Source of the DNA: Segatella copri
Lineage (GTDB): Bacteria > Bacteroidota > Bacteroidia > Bacteroidales > Bacteroidaceae
DNA length: 64,000 nucleotides
Direction: 5' to 3'
NCBI RefSeq assembly: GCF_949820605.1
Contig: NZ_CATKVU010000006.1
Coordinates: 2,216,501 to 2,280,500, forward strand
Shown: positions 23,741 through 32,801 of the stretch, piece by piece
Layout: each line of letters opens with the position of its first letter
How positions within the stretch are numbered: position 1 is the stretch's first letter
Made by a program: the position numbers and the translations under genes
Notes under the pieces: generated by a model
The model's database searches: none
The model's input: only the letters and a program-made list of their open reading frames with translations
Told to the model about the DNA's origin: nothing

Positions 23741-25159
23741 GTGGATTACAAAAATATGAAATTCAGGATGTGTAACGGCTGCGACCGTGGTCTGTGCGCT
23801 AAGGGCGTAGGAAGACAGGACAAACAGCTCAACACATACGACTGGCTTGCCGATGTACCCGGCAATGCTGAAAGTACTGACCTCGTGGAGGTACAGTTCA
23901 AGAATACCCGTAAGGGATATTACCACAATGTGAATAACCTCGACCTGAAGAAGGGCGATATAGTGGCGGTAGAGGCTAACCCGGGTCACGACATCGGTGT
24001 GGTTACGCTGACCGGAAGACTGGTAAAACTCCAGATTAAGAAGGCAAACCTCAAGTCGCAGGATGATATCAAGCGTATCTACCGTATCGCCAAACAGGTG
24101 GATCTTGACAAATGCAAGGAGGCTAAGAGCCGTGAACACGGCACCATGATTCAGAGCCGCCAGATAGCCAAAGATCTAGGACTGAAGATGAAAATAGGTG
24201 ATGTAGAATATCAGGGAGACGGCAACAAGGCTATCTTCTATTACATCGCTGACGAACGTGTGGACTTCCGCCAGCTCATCAAGGTTCTTGCCGATACCTT
24301 CCATGTACGCATTGAGATGAAACAGATCGGTGCACGACAGGAAGCAGGCCGCATCGGTGGAACGGGTCCTTGCGGCAGAGAACTCTGCTGCGCTACCTGG
24401 ATGAAGAACTTCATCAGCGTCAGCACCAATGCAGCACGCTACCAGGACATCTCTCTGAATCCTCAGAAACTTGCCGGTATGTGCGCCAAACTGAAGTGCT
24501 GTCTCAACTACGAGGTAGACAGCTATGTAGAGGCTAGCAGAAAGTTGCCTCCTAAGGATGCCGTACTGCAGACTGCCGACGGTGATTTTCATCAGTTCAA
24601 GGTGGATATCCTGGCTGGCCTTATCACCTACTCTTCTGACAAGAACCTTGCCTCCAACCTCGAAACCATCAGCATCGAGCGTGCCAAGGCTATCATCGAA
24701 ATGAACCGTCAGGGCGAGAAGCCATTGAGTCTGCTGGAAGACGGTAAGGCAAAACCTGTAGCCAAGCCAACCGACCTGCTTGCCGAAGCTGATTTGAGCC
24801 GCTTTGACAAGGCTAAGAAAAAGAAGAAGAAGAACAATAAGAACAAGGGATCTCGCCAGCAGGAGGGAGACAACAAGCCTCAGAAGAACGAGAACCGCGC
24901 GCAGAATGGCGACAACAAACCTCAGAAGAATGAAGGCAAGCCAAACAACCAGCGCCGCGACAACCGTAATCAGGGCAATCATCCTAAGGGTGACAACCGC
25001 CAGCCAAGAAACGACAGACGACCTAACAAGGGCAACAAGCCGCAGAATGGCAACAAGCCACAAGGCAACAACACCCCTCAGAATGGCAACAAGCCACAGG
25101 GCAACAACGCCCCTCAGAATGGCAACAAGCCACAGGGCAATAATGCCCCACAAGAATAA
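23741..25159 (+). CDS. PSP1/RicT-type regulatory-iron-sulfur protein with low-complexity tail
   Basis: A 472-residue protein of the PSP1 (RicT/YaaT, 'stage 0 sporulation family') group. Residues 1-325 are the conserved part, with Cys-rich 'MCNGCDRGLCAKG' near the start, and 'GPCGRELCCATWM' and 'CAKLKCCLNYE', the cysteines that carry an iron-sulfur cluster with partners in Bacillus RicT. The last about 130 residues are Lys, then Asn/Gln/Gly/Pro rich, ending in three 12-residue repeats. Start at GTG 23741 is preferred; ATG 23756 is possible. It may affect mRNA processing, as RicT does with RNase Y, but this is by homology only. Confidence 0.8.
   Translation: MDYKNMKFRMCNGCDRGLCAKGVGRQDKQLNTYDWLADVPGNAESTDLVEVQFKNTRKGYYHNVNNLDLKKGDIVAVEANPGHDIGVVTLTGRLVKLQIKKANLKSQDDIKRIYRIAKQVDLDKCKEAKSREHGTMIQSRQIAKDLGLKMKIGDVEYQGDGNKAIFYYIADERVDFRQLIKVLADTFHVRIEMKQIGARQEAGRIGGTGPCGRELCCATWMKNFISVSTNAARYQDISLNPQKLAGMCAKLKCCLNYEVDSYVEASRKLPPKDAVLQTADGDFHQFKVDILAGLITYSSDKNLASNLETISIERAKAIIEMNRQGEKPLSLLEDGKAKPVAKPTDLLAEADLSRFDKAKKKKKKNNKNKGSRQQEGDNKPQKNENRAQNGDNKPQKNEGKPNNQRRDNRNQGNHPKGDNRQPRNDRRPNKGNKPQNGNKPQGNNTPQNGNKPQGNNAPQNGNKPQGNNAPQE
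25043..25150 (+). repeat. Three in-frame 36-bp repeats in the PSP1 gene
   Basis: Units at 25043-25078, 25079-25114 and 25115-25150 each code for Q-N-G-N-K-P-Q-G-N-N-(T/A)-P; they differ at only a few bases. Confidence 0.85.
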
Positions 25160-25179
25160 AGAATAGGAGCTAGAAAAAG

Positions 25180-25662
25180 ATGAAAAAGACTGTTTATTTC
25201 ATCGTTTTGACAGCGATCGTTCACATTCTCTCTGCCTGCAGCGGTTCGACCGTATACGATGAGTATGCCCATACACCGATTGCAGGATGGGAGAAGAACG
25301 ACACCCTATCATTCGAAGTATCACCTCTACTCGAGGCAGGGCATTACAGGCAAAGCTTAGGACTTCGCATTACAGGTGCCTATCCGTTCATGGGACTTAC
25401 GCTCATCGTAGAACAGACGGTTTATCACCAAAACAGAAAGATACCTGGCGAATGCAAGATAGATACGGTAAACTGCCAGCTGATTGACAACAACGGCGTG
25501 AGCAAAGGACAGGGTATCAGCTACTATCAGTATAACTTCCCTATCAACATCTATCAGATGCATCAGGGCGATTCCATACACGTAACCATCAGACATGATA
25601 TGAAAAGAGAAATCCTGCCCGGTGTGAGTGACATCGGCATCAAGATTTCAAAGATACAATAA
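25180..25662 (+). CDS. gldH: Gliding motility lipoprotein GldH
   Basis: A 160-residue lipoprotein: signal peptide MKKTVYFIVLTAIVHILSAC with the lipobox Cys at residue 20. The mature part starts 'STVYDEYAHTPIAGWEKNDT', followed by beta-strand-like text with 'LIVEQTVYHQNRK' and 'GISYYQYNFPIN', the usual GldH layout. Non-gliding Bacteroidales keep the gene, so its role there is probably in envelope or secretion rather than motility. It follows the PSP1 gene by 20 bases and ends before a strong terminator. Confidence 0.85.
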   Translation: MKKTVYFIVLTAIVHILSACSGSTVYDEYAHTPIAGWEKNDTLSFEVSPLLEAGHYRQSLGLRITGAYPFMGLTLIVEQTVYHQNRKIPGECKIDTVNCQLIDNNGVSKGQGISYYQYNFPINIYQMHQGDSIHVTIRHDMKREILPGVSDIGIKISKIQ

Positions 25663-25670
25663 AAAAAAAG

Positions 25671-25710
25671 AGTGAACAGATTCATCAACAATCTGTTCAC
25701 TTTTTTTTTT
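25671..25710. terminator. Bidirectional terminator between gldH and rodA
   Basis: Perfect stem AGTGAACAGATT (25671-25682) / AATCTGTTCACT (25690-25701), followed by T10 on plus and A/T run giving T9 on minus. Confidence 0.85.
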
Positions 25711-27172
25711 AACTTCTCACTAAGTTCCTTCCCGCATCAATTCTCAAGAAGATGAAAAGAAGGATGGTGAATCCCCATAACGAACTGCCACCATAACTGA
25801 AGAACGGGAGCGGAATACCGATAACCGGTGTTAAACCCAGCACCATTCCCACATTAATAAACAGGTGGAAGAGGAATACCGACAGGACACAATAGCCGTA
25901 GATACGCCCGAATTTATAAGGTTGCCGCTCAGCCAGATGTATCAACCGCAATATCAAAGCCAGGAAAAGCAGCAGCACGCCTGCCGAACCGAAGAAACCT
26001 TCCTCCTCGCCTACCGTACAGAAGATAAAGTCTGTATCCTGCTCAGGCACGAACTTCAGCTTGGTCTGCGTTCCATTGAGGAATCCTTTGCCCTGAAGTC
26101 CGCCGGAACCAATGGCTATCTCACTCTGATGCACGTTATATCCCGCACCAGCCAAATCTTCATCCAGTCCCAGCAGCACATTGATACGCACTCTCTGATG
26201 AGGTTCCATCACATGATTCAGCACATAATCGGCAGAATAGAAGAAAGCGATACTTCCCAACGAAAAGATGGAGATGAGGAAGTAATTCCGGAACCGGGTT
26301 CTCAGTCCCTGATAAACCAGGAATCCGATGAGCATAGCACACAGGAAGAGCTGGATCCACACAATGTCGAACGGAATGACATAGGTAGAAAAGAGCACGA
26401 AGAGCAGCGTAATGCCTACCGAATAGGCAAGGATCATGAGTGCCTGTTTCCTATCGCCCGTATAGGAGTTCACCATGCCGGCCGTAAAAATCTGCACCAG
26501 CAGAAGCACAACAAACTTACCCACAGAAGTATAGGTATCCCACATCATCACGTTCTCATACTTCACACCCACTACGAAGTAAGCCACCATCGACACGCCG
26601 GTAAAGAGAATGGCACCCGGCATTCCTTCGCGGTAAAGCATGAGGAAGAATGAAAGATAAACCAAGGCAGAACCCGTTTCGCGCTGACCTACGATACAGA
26701 GCATCGGCAGAACGATAATGCCTACGGCTGCCATGAAATGCTTCAGGTTCTGCATACTGAAACCATAGCTTGACATAAACTTGGCTACCGCCAGAGCCGT
26801 AGCAAACTTACCAAACTCAGCCGGTTGCAGTCGGAGCGGTCCCAAAACCAGCCAGGAGTGGGAACCCTTGATGCTATGCGGATTGAATATCGTAGCAAAG
26901 AGCAAGAGTACCAGGATACCATAGATGACATACGAGAAGGTATCGTAAAACCGGTCATCAAGCAGCAGGATTACCAATCCCAGTGCTATGGATGTGCCTA
27001 TCCATATAATCTGCATACCCGAGCGGGCACCCAGACTGAATATCTCGTTGTCACCATAGTTATAGCTGGCTCCACAGACGCTCACCCATCCGAAGATGAG
27101 GAGTACCAGATAAATACCTATCGTCCACCAGTCAAGTGAAGCAAGCACACTAGGTTGTTTATTATCGATCAT
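25709..27172 (-). CDS. rodA: Rod-shape peptidoglycan glycosyltransferase RodA (SEDS)
   Basis: A 487-residue SEDS-family polymerase that makes glycan strands for side-wall growth. About ten membrane segments; 'SHSWLVLGPLRLQPAEFGK' and 'RETGSALVYLSFFLMLYREG' carry the conserved W, the catalytic-region Asp-equivalent and the ETG turn, and the C-terminal 'IGIPLPFFSYGGSSLWGF' is the SEDS signature loop. It is the last gene of mreB-mreC-mreD-mrdA-rodA, and works with the transpeptidase PBP2 encoded just upstream. Confidence 0.93.
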   Translation of the reverse strand: MIDNKQPSVLASLDWWTIGIYLVLLIFGWVSVCGASYNYGDNEIFSLGARSGMQIIWIGTSIALGLVILLLDDRFYDTFSYVIYGILVLLLFATIFNPHSIKGSHSWLVLGPLRLQPAEFGKFATALAVAKFMSSYGFSMQNLKHFMAAVGIIVLPMLCIVGQRETGSALVYLSFFLMLYREGMPGAILFTGVSMVAYFVVGVKYENVMMWDTYTSVGKFVVLLLVQIFTAGMVNSYTGDRKQALMILAYSVGITLLFVLFSTYVIPFDIVWIQLFLCAMLIGFLVYQGLRTRFRNYFLISIFSLGSIAFFYSADYVLNHVMEPHQRVRINVLLGLDEDLAGAGYNVHQSEIAIGSGGLQGKGFLNGTQTKLKFVPEQDTDFIFCTVGEEEGFFGSAGVLLLFLALILRLIHLAERQPYKFGRIYGYCVLSVFLFHLFINVGMVLGLTPVIGIPLPFFSYGGSSLWGFTILLFIFLRIDAGRNLVRS

Positions 27173-27180
27173 AATCTATA

Positions 27181-27215
27181 AACTATCAACTATTAACTGA
27201 AAACTATCTACTGCT
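27181..27215 (-). repeat. Heptamer repeats between mrdA and rodA
   Basis: AACTATC, AACTATT, AACTGAA, AACTATC, TACTGCT in 7-base register; they include the mrdA stop codon. Confidence 0.5.
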
Positions 27216-29054
27216 TAATCCGTAGGCGATTCTACGGGTCTGCATCTCTGCAGCCCTGCGCTCAGAATCAGGAGATAACTTACCCTTGAGATACTGTTCC
27301 ATCATCAGACCACCGATAGGCACACCATAGTCAGCACCCCAACCACCATTCTCTACATACACGGCAATGGCAATCTTCGGGTTGTTCATCGGAGCAAAGC
27401 CCATGAATACAGAGTGGTCATGACCACGGTTCTGTGCCGTACCCGTCTTGCCGCAAGGTTCGAAATCGTAGTGGCCGAGCATCTTACAGGTTCCCTTCAG
27501 CGCCGAACTTCTCATACCGGCTACCACATAGTCGTAAGCCCGTCGGGAAGCCTTGGTATAATGGCGTCGGGTATAGAGCGTATCAAGCGGTTCACCCTTC
27601 ACCTTTCTCACTACATGAGGCACATAATAGTATCCCCTGTTGGCAATGGTAGCACCCAGGTTGGCTATCTGCAACGGCGTGAGGTTAACCTCACCCTGAC
27701 CGATGGAAATACTGATTACCGTCAGTCCGTTCCATGAACCATTGTAAGCCTTATCATAGAACTGTGCATTCGGAATCAGACCGCGTTTCTCGCCAGGCAA
27801 GTCGATGCCCAACTTATATCCGAATCCCATGCTCACCATATAATTTTTCCATACGGTCATCGCATTCTGTACGCTGCCATACTTCTTGCGGTTACCTAGC
27901 ATATAGTAAAGACCCCAACAGAAGTAACCGTTACAAGAGGTACTGATGGCATCAACCAGCGAAATAGGCGACGGGTGACCATGACAGCCTACATGCAGAC
28001 CCTTATAAGAAAAACCATGATTACATGGGAATGCTGTTCCCGGTGTGATGATACCTTCAGTAAGATAGGTCAGCGCCTGGCTGGTCTTAAAGGTAGAACC
28101 CGGAGGATACTGACCCTGAATACTACGGTTCAGGAGCGGTTTCCAAGGATTCTGCGAGAGCCACTTGTGCATCTTGCCGCGGTTTCTACCCACCAGACGT
28201 CTTGGATCGTAAGAAGGAGAAGAAACCATAGCCAGCACATCGCCCGTTCTGGGATCGATGGCAACGATACTGCCGATTTTACCCTGGAGCAGACGTTCGC
28301 CCAAGGCTTGCAACTTGACATCCAATCCCAGCGTCAAATCCTTTCCTGCCACAGGTTTCTGGTCGAGTTTACCATTCTGATAGCTACCCTGTATTCTTCC
28401 GTGGGCATCTCTCAGCATGATCTTCACACCCTTCACACCACGCAGCTGCTTCTCATAAGACTTCTCGATACCCAGTTTTCCGATATAGTCACCAGCCTGA
28501 TAGTAGTCATCATCTTCAATATCGCTTTGCGAAACCTCACCCACATCACCCAGCACATGGGCTGCATAAGGGTAGGTATATTCTCTGACGGTACGTTTCT
28601 GGACATAGAAACCGGGGAATCGGAACATCTTCTCCTGGAACACACTGAAATCCCGGTCGCTCAGCTGTCCCATAAAAAGCTGCTGGGTATAGCGCGAATA
28701 GCCCGGGTTTTTAGAGCGGTCCTTGATATCGTTCATTCGCTTGATAAAAAACTCTTTCGTGATACCCAGCGAATTACAGAAATCCATCGTATCAAGCCTG
28801 CCGCTCTCCTCGTTCATGACCACCATCAGGTCGTAAGACGGCTGATTATACACCAGCAGCTTACCATTACGGTCGTAAATTGCACCACGGGCGGGAAACT
28901 CAATATGCTTCAAGAAGGCATTACTGTCGGCATTCTTCTTGTAGTCGTCGCTCATAATCTGAAGCGTAAACAGACGAATCATGTAAATGACCACAATAGC
29001 TATGGCCACTCCACCGATAACGAATCTACGTTTTTCAAGATTGTAATCCAACAT
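27204..29054 (-). CDS. mrdA: Penicillin-binding protein 2 (elongation transpeptidase)
   Basis: A 616-residue class B PBP: one N-terminal membrane anchor (about residues 10-32), the pedestal domain ('FPARGAIYDRNGKLLVYNQP'), and the transpeptidase with all three motifs: S-x-x-K in 'GSTFKTSQALTYL', S-x-N in 'STSCNGYFCW' and K-T-G in 'CGKTGTAQNRG'. It cross-links the glycan made by RodA. It is encoded between mreD and rodA, and the order matches the canonical shape operon. Confidence 0.95.
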   Translation of the reverse strand: MLDYNLEKRRFVIGGVAIAIVVIYMIRLFTLQIMSDDYKKNADSNAFLKHIEFPARGAIYDRNGKLLVYNQPSYDLMVVMNEESGRLDTMDFCNSLGITKEFFIKRMNDIKDRSKNPGYSRYTQQLFMGQLSDRDFSVFQEKMFRFPGFYVQKRTVREYTYPYAAHVLGDVGEVSQSDIEDDDYYQAGDYIGKLGIEKSYEKQLRGVKGVKIMLRDAHGRIQGSYQNGKLDQKPVAGKDLTLGLDVKLQALGERLLQGKIGSIVAIDPRTGDVLAMVSSPSYDPRRLVGRNRGKMHKWLSQNPWKPLLNRSIQGQYPPGSTFKTSQALTYLTEGIITPGTAFPCNHGFSYKGLHVGCHGHPSPISLVDAISTSCNGYFCWGLYYMLGNRKKYGSVQNAMTVWKNYMVSMGFGYKLGIDLPGEKRGLIPNAQFYDKAYNGSWNGLTVISISIGQGEVNLTPLQIANLGATIANRGYYYVPHVVRKVKGEPLDTLYTRRHYTKASRRAYDYVVAGMRSSALKGTCKMLGHYDFEPCGKTGTAQNRGHDHSVFMGFAPMNNPKIAIAVYVENGGWGADYGVPIGGLMMEQYLKGKLSPDSERRAAEMQTRRIAYGLSSR

Positions 29055-29117
29055 ACCTTATTATATATAGCAAACTAAAAATCGTGTTCTTTTCTCTCTC
29101 ATCACTTATCCGGAATC

Positions 29118-29615
29118 TTACTTTCTGAAACTTTCTGTCGCCATCACCAATATATAAGTGATAACCGTACTTCCGCCTATACATTCCAACCAGTGAACCC
29201 AATTAAAGAAATTGAATGTTTCGAGTGTAAAGAACAATAGATTATAAACGAGAATGATGAAGAATACGTACCAGCAATATGCACCTACGCCGATAGAACG
29301 CATGGACGGTTCCAGATCGTCGGCGCTGTCACGCGGTACGAAAAGTTCAAACAAATAAGGTTGTAGCAGTCCTACGGCAGTCATCGAAGCTGCTGCAACA
29401 CCTGGCGTATTGGCAAATACGTCCACACAAAGCCCCATCATAAAGCACCACAATAACACCGCCCATTTAGGATGGTTGCGGCGGAAATGCAGTACCATAA
29501 TGATATACAGCAAGGGGGTGGCACAATTGAATAGATGAATATGATTAAACACCAATCCCTGTACCAGCACGAGCACCACAAAGGTAGCTAGTCTTTTCAC
29601 TAAATCTATACTCAT
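29118..29615 (-). CDS. mreD: Rod shape-determining protein MreD
   Basis: A 165-residue membrane protein with five hydrophobic segments. Sequence conservation of MreD is low; the call rests on position between mreC and mrdA, on size, and on family-like text such as 'HFRRNHPKWAVLLWCFMMG' followed by 'CVDVFANTPGVAAASMTAVG'. It links MreC to the elongation complex in the inner membrane. Confidence 0.88.
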   Translation of the reverse strand: MSIDLVKRLATFVVLVLVQGLVFNHIHLFNCATPLLYIIMVLHFRRNHPKWAVLLWCFMMGLCVDVFANTPGVAAASMTAVGLLQPYLFELFVPRDSADDLEPSMRSIGVGAYCWYVFFIILVYNLLFFTLETFNFFNWVHWLECIGGSTVITYILVMATESFRK

Positions 29616-29644
29616 TGCTTTTTATATCCTCTTACTATACGTCA

Positions 29645-30517
29645 TTATTGATTATTGTCTCCATTTGTTTCGATGCTATCCTGTGCTGCACGCATAATCT
29701 CCAATCGCTCTTTCATGGCGGTATCATCAATGACACATACATCACGCAGACGGGCAAAATCGGTAGAGAGGCGAAGTTGTACGCGATACGACAGGCCATC
29801 GGCGGAGTTGAACACGTGCAATATCCTGCCTACTCTCACTCCAGGAGGGAATACAGCAGAATAGCCACTCGTTACCACATAGTCACCCAATTTAAAGTGA
29901 GCATGACGTGGCACCTCTTCCAGATAGGCAAGGTCAGACACACCACCCTTCCAGCGCAGATAGCCAAAATAGCCTCTATTCTGAATCATACAACTGATGT
30001 TCGACTTCGTGTTCAATACCGGAATCACGATAGCGTAATGTTCTGCCACCAGATACACGATACCCACAACACCCGTACCGCTGATTACACCCATATCCTT
30101 GTGGATGCCATCTGCGCTACCCTTGTCAATTGTCATCAGGTTGCCGGGTTTATCGACACTATTCGCCACTACCTTAGCCGGAATCAGACGATAGTTTCTC
30201 AGCAATGCAAACTGGTCACGATGGTAGATGCTGCTATCCTTGGTCACGCTCACGAGACTGTCGGAAAGTTTCTGCACCTCCTGTTCGAGATACGCATTGC
30301 GCTGTGTCAGTTCCTGGTTCACCTTGGTAAGTGAGAAGAATGTTTCTACATTCGCATCCCATTCATACAACTTACCCGTTACGGCATTAGCCGAGGAGAA
30401 CCAGGCACTGCCCTGATAGCTGTTATACTGAAACAACAGCACCATACTCACCACCTCAAGAATCAGGAAGACAAACCAATGGTTGTATTTCGCTAAAAAC
30501 TCTAAAAGGTTGCGCAT
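29645..30517 (-). CDS. mreC: Rod shape-determining protein MreC
   Basis: A 290-residue bitopic protein: membrane helix at residues about 12-30, a coiled coil about 65-105, then two beta domains with 'GVVGIVYLVAEHYAIVIPVL' and 'GDYVVTSGYSAVFPPGVRVG', the signature of MreC. It scaffolds PBP2 and RodA in the periplasm. It lies 31 bases after mreB and 29 before mreD. Confidence 0.93.
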   Translation of the reverse strand: MRNLLEFLAKYNHWFVFLILEVVSMVLLFQYNSYQGSAWFSSANAVTGKLYEWDANVETFFSLTKVNQELTQRNAYLEQEVQKLSDSLVSVTKDSSIYHRDQFALLRNYRLIPAKVVANSVDKPGNLMTIDKGSADGIHKDMGVISGTGVVGIVYLVAEHYAIVIPVLNTKSNISCMIQNRGYFGYLRWKGGVSDLAYLEEVPRHAHFKLGDYVVTSGYSAVFPPGVRVGRILHVFNSADGLSYRVQLRLSTDFARLRDVCVIDDTAMKERLEIMRAAQDSIETNGDNNQ

Positions 30518-30548
30518 ACTTTATTCTTACTATTAGAATAAGTTCTGA

Positions 30549-31571
30549 TTATCTCATCAAGAATGAGAAACGGTCTACATTCTTCAACGCAATACCAGCA
30601 CCCTTGGCAACACTGTGCAATGGATCTTCTGCGATGTGGAATGGGATATTGATCTTATCCTGCAAACGCTTGTCGAGACCGCGGAGCAAAGCACCACCAC
30701 CAGAGAGCCAGATACCATTCTTCACAATATCGGCATAGAGCTCAGGAGGTGTGTTCTCCAATGCTGAGAGCACAGCGTTCTCTATCTTTGCCACGGTCTT
30801 ATCCAGACAGTGAGCAATCTCCTGATAGCATACAGGTACCTCCATAGGCAACGCTGTAATACGGTTAGGACCATGTACGATGAAATCTTCTGGAGCCTCA
30901 TCACCCAGATCGGTCAGAGCTGAACCCACATGAATCTTGATACGCTCAGCCATACGCTCAGAAACCTTCACGTTGTGCTGACGGCTCATATATTCCTGGA
31001 TATCGGCAGTAAGGTCGTCACCGGCTGTACGGATTGAGTTGTTCGATACGATACCACCCAATGAGATGACAGCGATTTCGGTAGAACCACCACCTATATC
31101 AACAATCATATTACCCTCTGGAGCCTCAACATCGATACCGATACCGATAGCGGCTGCCATAGGCTCAAAAATCAAATATACATCACGTCCGTCGGCATGC
31201 TCGGCAGAGTCGCGCACAGCACGAAGCTCAACTTCGGTAGAACCAGAAGGTACACCGATAACCATACGGAGTGAAGGAGAGAAGAGACGGCTACCAGTAT
31301 GAACCATCTTAATCAATCCACGCATCATCTGCTCACAGGCAGTAAAGTCGGCAATCACGCCATCACGCAATGGTCTGATAGTACGGATATTATCATGAGT
31401 CTTCTCGTACATCATCTTAGCCTTCTCGCCCACAGCAATCATCTTGTCGGTGCGGCGGTCAAGGGCTACAACAGAAGGTTCATCCACTACAATCTTATCA
31501 TCACTGATAATGATGGTATTGGCTGTACCCAAGTCCATTGCAATTTCCTGAATAAATGAAAAAAATCCCAT
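30549..31571 (-). CDS. mreB: Rod shape-determining protein MreB (actin-like)
   Basis: A 340-residue actin homologue that directs side-wall synthesis. Nucleotide-binding motifs are 'AMDLGTANTIIISDDKIVV' (phosphate 1), 'NMIVDIGGGSTEIAVISLGG' (phosphate 2) and 'GIWLSGGGALLRGLDKRL' (adenosine). Length is normal for MreB. It heads the shape operon; no clear promoter of its own is seen in the 182-base gap to purH, so read-through from the purH promoter is possible. Confidence 0.96.
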   Translation of the reverse strand: MGFFSFIQEIAMDLGTANTIIISDDKIVVDEPSVVALDRRTDKMIAVGEKAKMMYEKTHDNIRTIRPLRDGVIADFTACEQMMRGLIKMVHTGSRLFSPSLRMVIGVPSGSTEVELRAVRDSAEHADGRDVYLIFEPMAAAIGIGIDVEAPEGNMIVDIGGGSTEIAVISLGGIVSNNSIRTAGDDLTADIQEYMSRQHNVKVSERMAERIKIHVGSALTDLGDEAPEDFIVHGPNRITALPMEVPVCYQEIAHCLDKTVAKIENAVLSALENTPPELYADIVKNGIWLSGGGALLRGLDKRLQDKINIPFHIAEDPLHSVAKGAGIALKNVDRFSFLMR

Positions 31572-31753
31572 TTCGTTTCTAAAATCTATATTATTTTAAG
31601 CTTAAAATTTTCTTTTTTTAGGGAGTTAAAGAGTTAAAGGAACATAGAAGCCACGGCAACAGTCTGTCATATACCGGGGATGGAATCCCCGCAGACACTT
31701 GTCCTGACTTCTTCCACTTCTAAACTCCTTAACTACTTTATTTCTCCGAGAGT

Positions 31754-32347
31754 TTACTTAGCAAACCATGCATGGATTGCAGTATCGTAGTGAGAGCTTA
31801 CACCGAATGCACGCTCTGCAAACATCTTGCGGTCTTCGATATCAGTCTCAGCACCCTTTTTCTTCAGGATATCGAGCAATACGCTGTATTCAGCCTTGCT
31901 AGGAACGATCACCACGTCCTTGAAGTTTTTGGCACCTGCACGAATCAAAGAGATACCGCCAATATCGATTTTCTCGATGATATCAGCATCGCTAGCACCG
32001 CTAGCTACAGTCTGCTCGAAAGGATACAAGTCTACGATGACGAGATCGATAGAAGGGATTTCGTATTCCTTCATCTGCTCCTGGTCACCCTCGTTGTCAC
32101 GGCGAGCCAAGATACCTCCAAATATTTTAGGATGAAGAGTCTTTACGCGACCACCCAAGATAGATGGATAGGTAGTGACATCCTCAACTTTCTCGCATTC
32201 ATAACCCAAAGATTCGATAAACTTCTGGGTACCACCAGTACTCAGGAACTTTACACCCTCTTCATTCAACTTGGCGAGCAATTCGTCCAAGCCATCCTTG
32301 TGGAAGACAGACACCAACGCTGTCTTGATTTTCTTTGTTTCAGCCAT
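31754..32347 (-). CDS. Stand-alone IMP cyclohydrolase (N-terminal PurH domain)
   Basis: A 197-residue protein that matches only the MGS-like, IMP cyclohydrolase half of bifunctional PurH: 'ALVSVFHKDGLDELL', 'FLSTGGTQKFIESLGY', 'GGRVKTLHPKIFGGILARR', 'LVIVDLYPFEQTVA' and 'IDIGGISLIRAGAKNF', ending 'SSHYDTAIHAWFAK' and a stop. The AICAR formyltransferase half (about 300 more residues) is absent and mreB follows, so that activity must be encoded elsewhere. It closes the ring of FAICAR to give IMP, the last step of purine synthesis. Confidence 0.85.
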   Translation of the reverse strand: MAETKKIKTALVSVFHKDGLDELLAKLNEEGVKFLSTGGTQKFIESLGYECEKVEDVTTYPSILGGRVKTLHPKIFGGILARRDNEGDQEQMKEYEIPSIDLVIVDLYPFEQTVASGASDADIIEKIDIGGISLIRAGAKNFKDVVIVPSKAEYSVLLDILKKKGAETDIEDRKMFAERAFGVSSHYDTAIHAWFAK

Positions 32348-32377
32348 TGAACTTATAAATTATAATTTATGATGGTG

Positions 32378-32408
32378 CAAAGGTACGAAGATTATTTTGA
32401 TTACACAA
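32378..32408 (-). promoter_or_regulatory. Promoter of the IMP cyclohydrolase gene (and perhaps mreBCD)
   Basis: TACCTTTG on the minus strand (32378-32385) with TTG (32406-32408) 20 bases upstream. Between it and the gene lie three heptamer-like units (32352-32372). Confidence 0.6.
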
Positions 32409-32801
32409 CATTTCCCCTCATAAAATAGCATTATTTAAAGGATATTTAAAAGATAATTGAGAGAAATCAAGAAATAAGCAATCTGAGCGAATTCTAATCC
32501 TATCATTTCTTCGCATACTGAACTTTCGCCAGTAAGCCCCACACGCCTGAAAGGAACCTGGGTCTTCAGCCCGTACTTAAACCTCCTTCTTCTGTCATTC
32601 TGTCCGGAGACATCTCTTATTTCTATCTTTTATCTACCCAAAACAAGACAGATTGTCAGCAAACCATTGATTTTCAAGAAATAGGCATAAGTTTCGCTAA
32701 AGGATGGGAGGAACGCACCGGGAGGTTTCCGAAGAGGAGATTCCGGAGCTCATCCAAATAACAGAAATATGAATATATAATATAAGAAAGGAGATATAAA
32801 T
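32409..32801. other. Non-coding region before clpB with REP-like sequence
   Basis: About 390 bases without a gene. It holds an inverted near-copy of the 13866 repeat (32556-32574) and a G/A-rich stretch (32700-32755) with partial dyad symmetry just before clpB, which may be part of the clpB leader. AAAGGAG at 32787-32793 is a good ribosome site for clpB. No consensus promoter was found. Confidence 0.45.

Noticed and set aside
21643..24139. Long open frames on the strand opposite metF, holB and the PSP1 gene
   Set aside because: They are shadows of well-supported genes, have no promoter or homology, and their text is low in plausible domains.
25043..25150. 36-bp repeats as a CRISPR array
   Set aside because: Period is a multiple of three, lies in frame inside the PSP1 gene and has no spacers.
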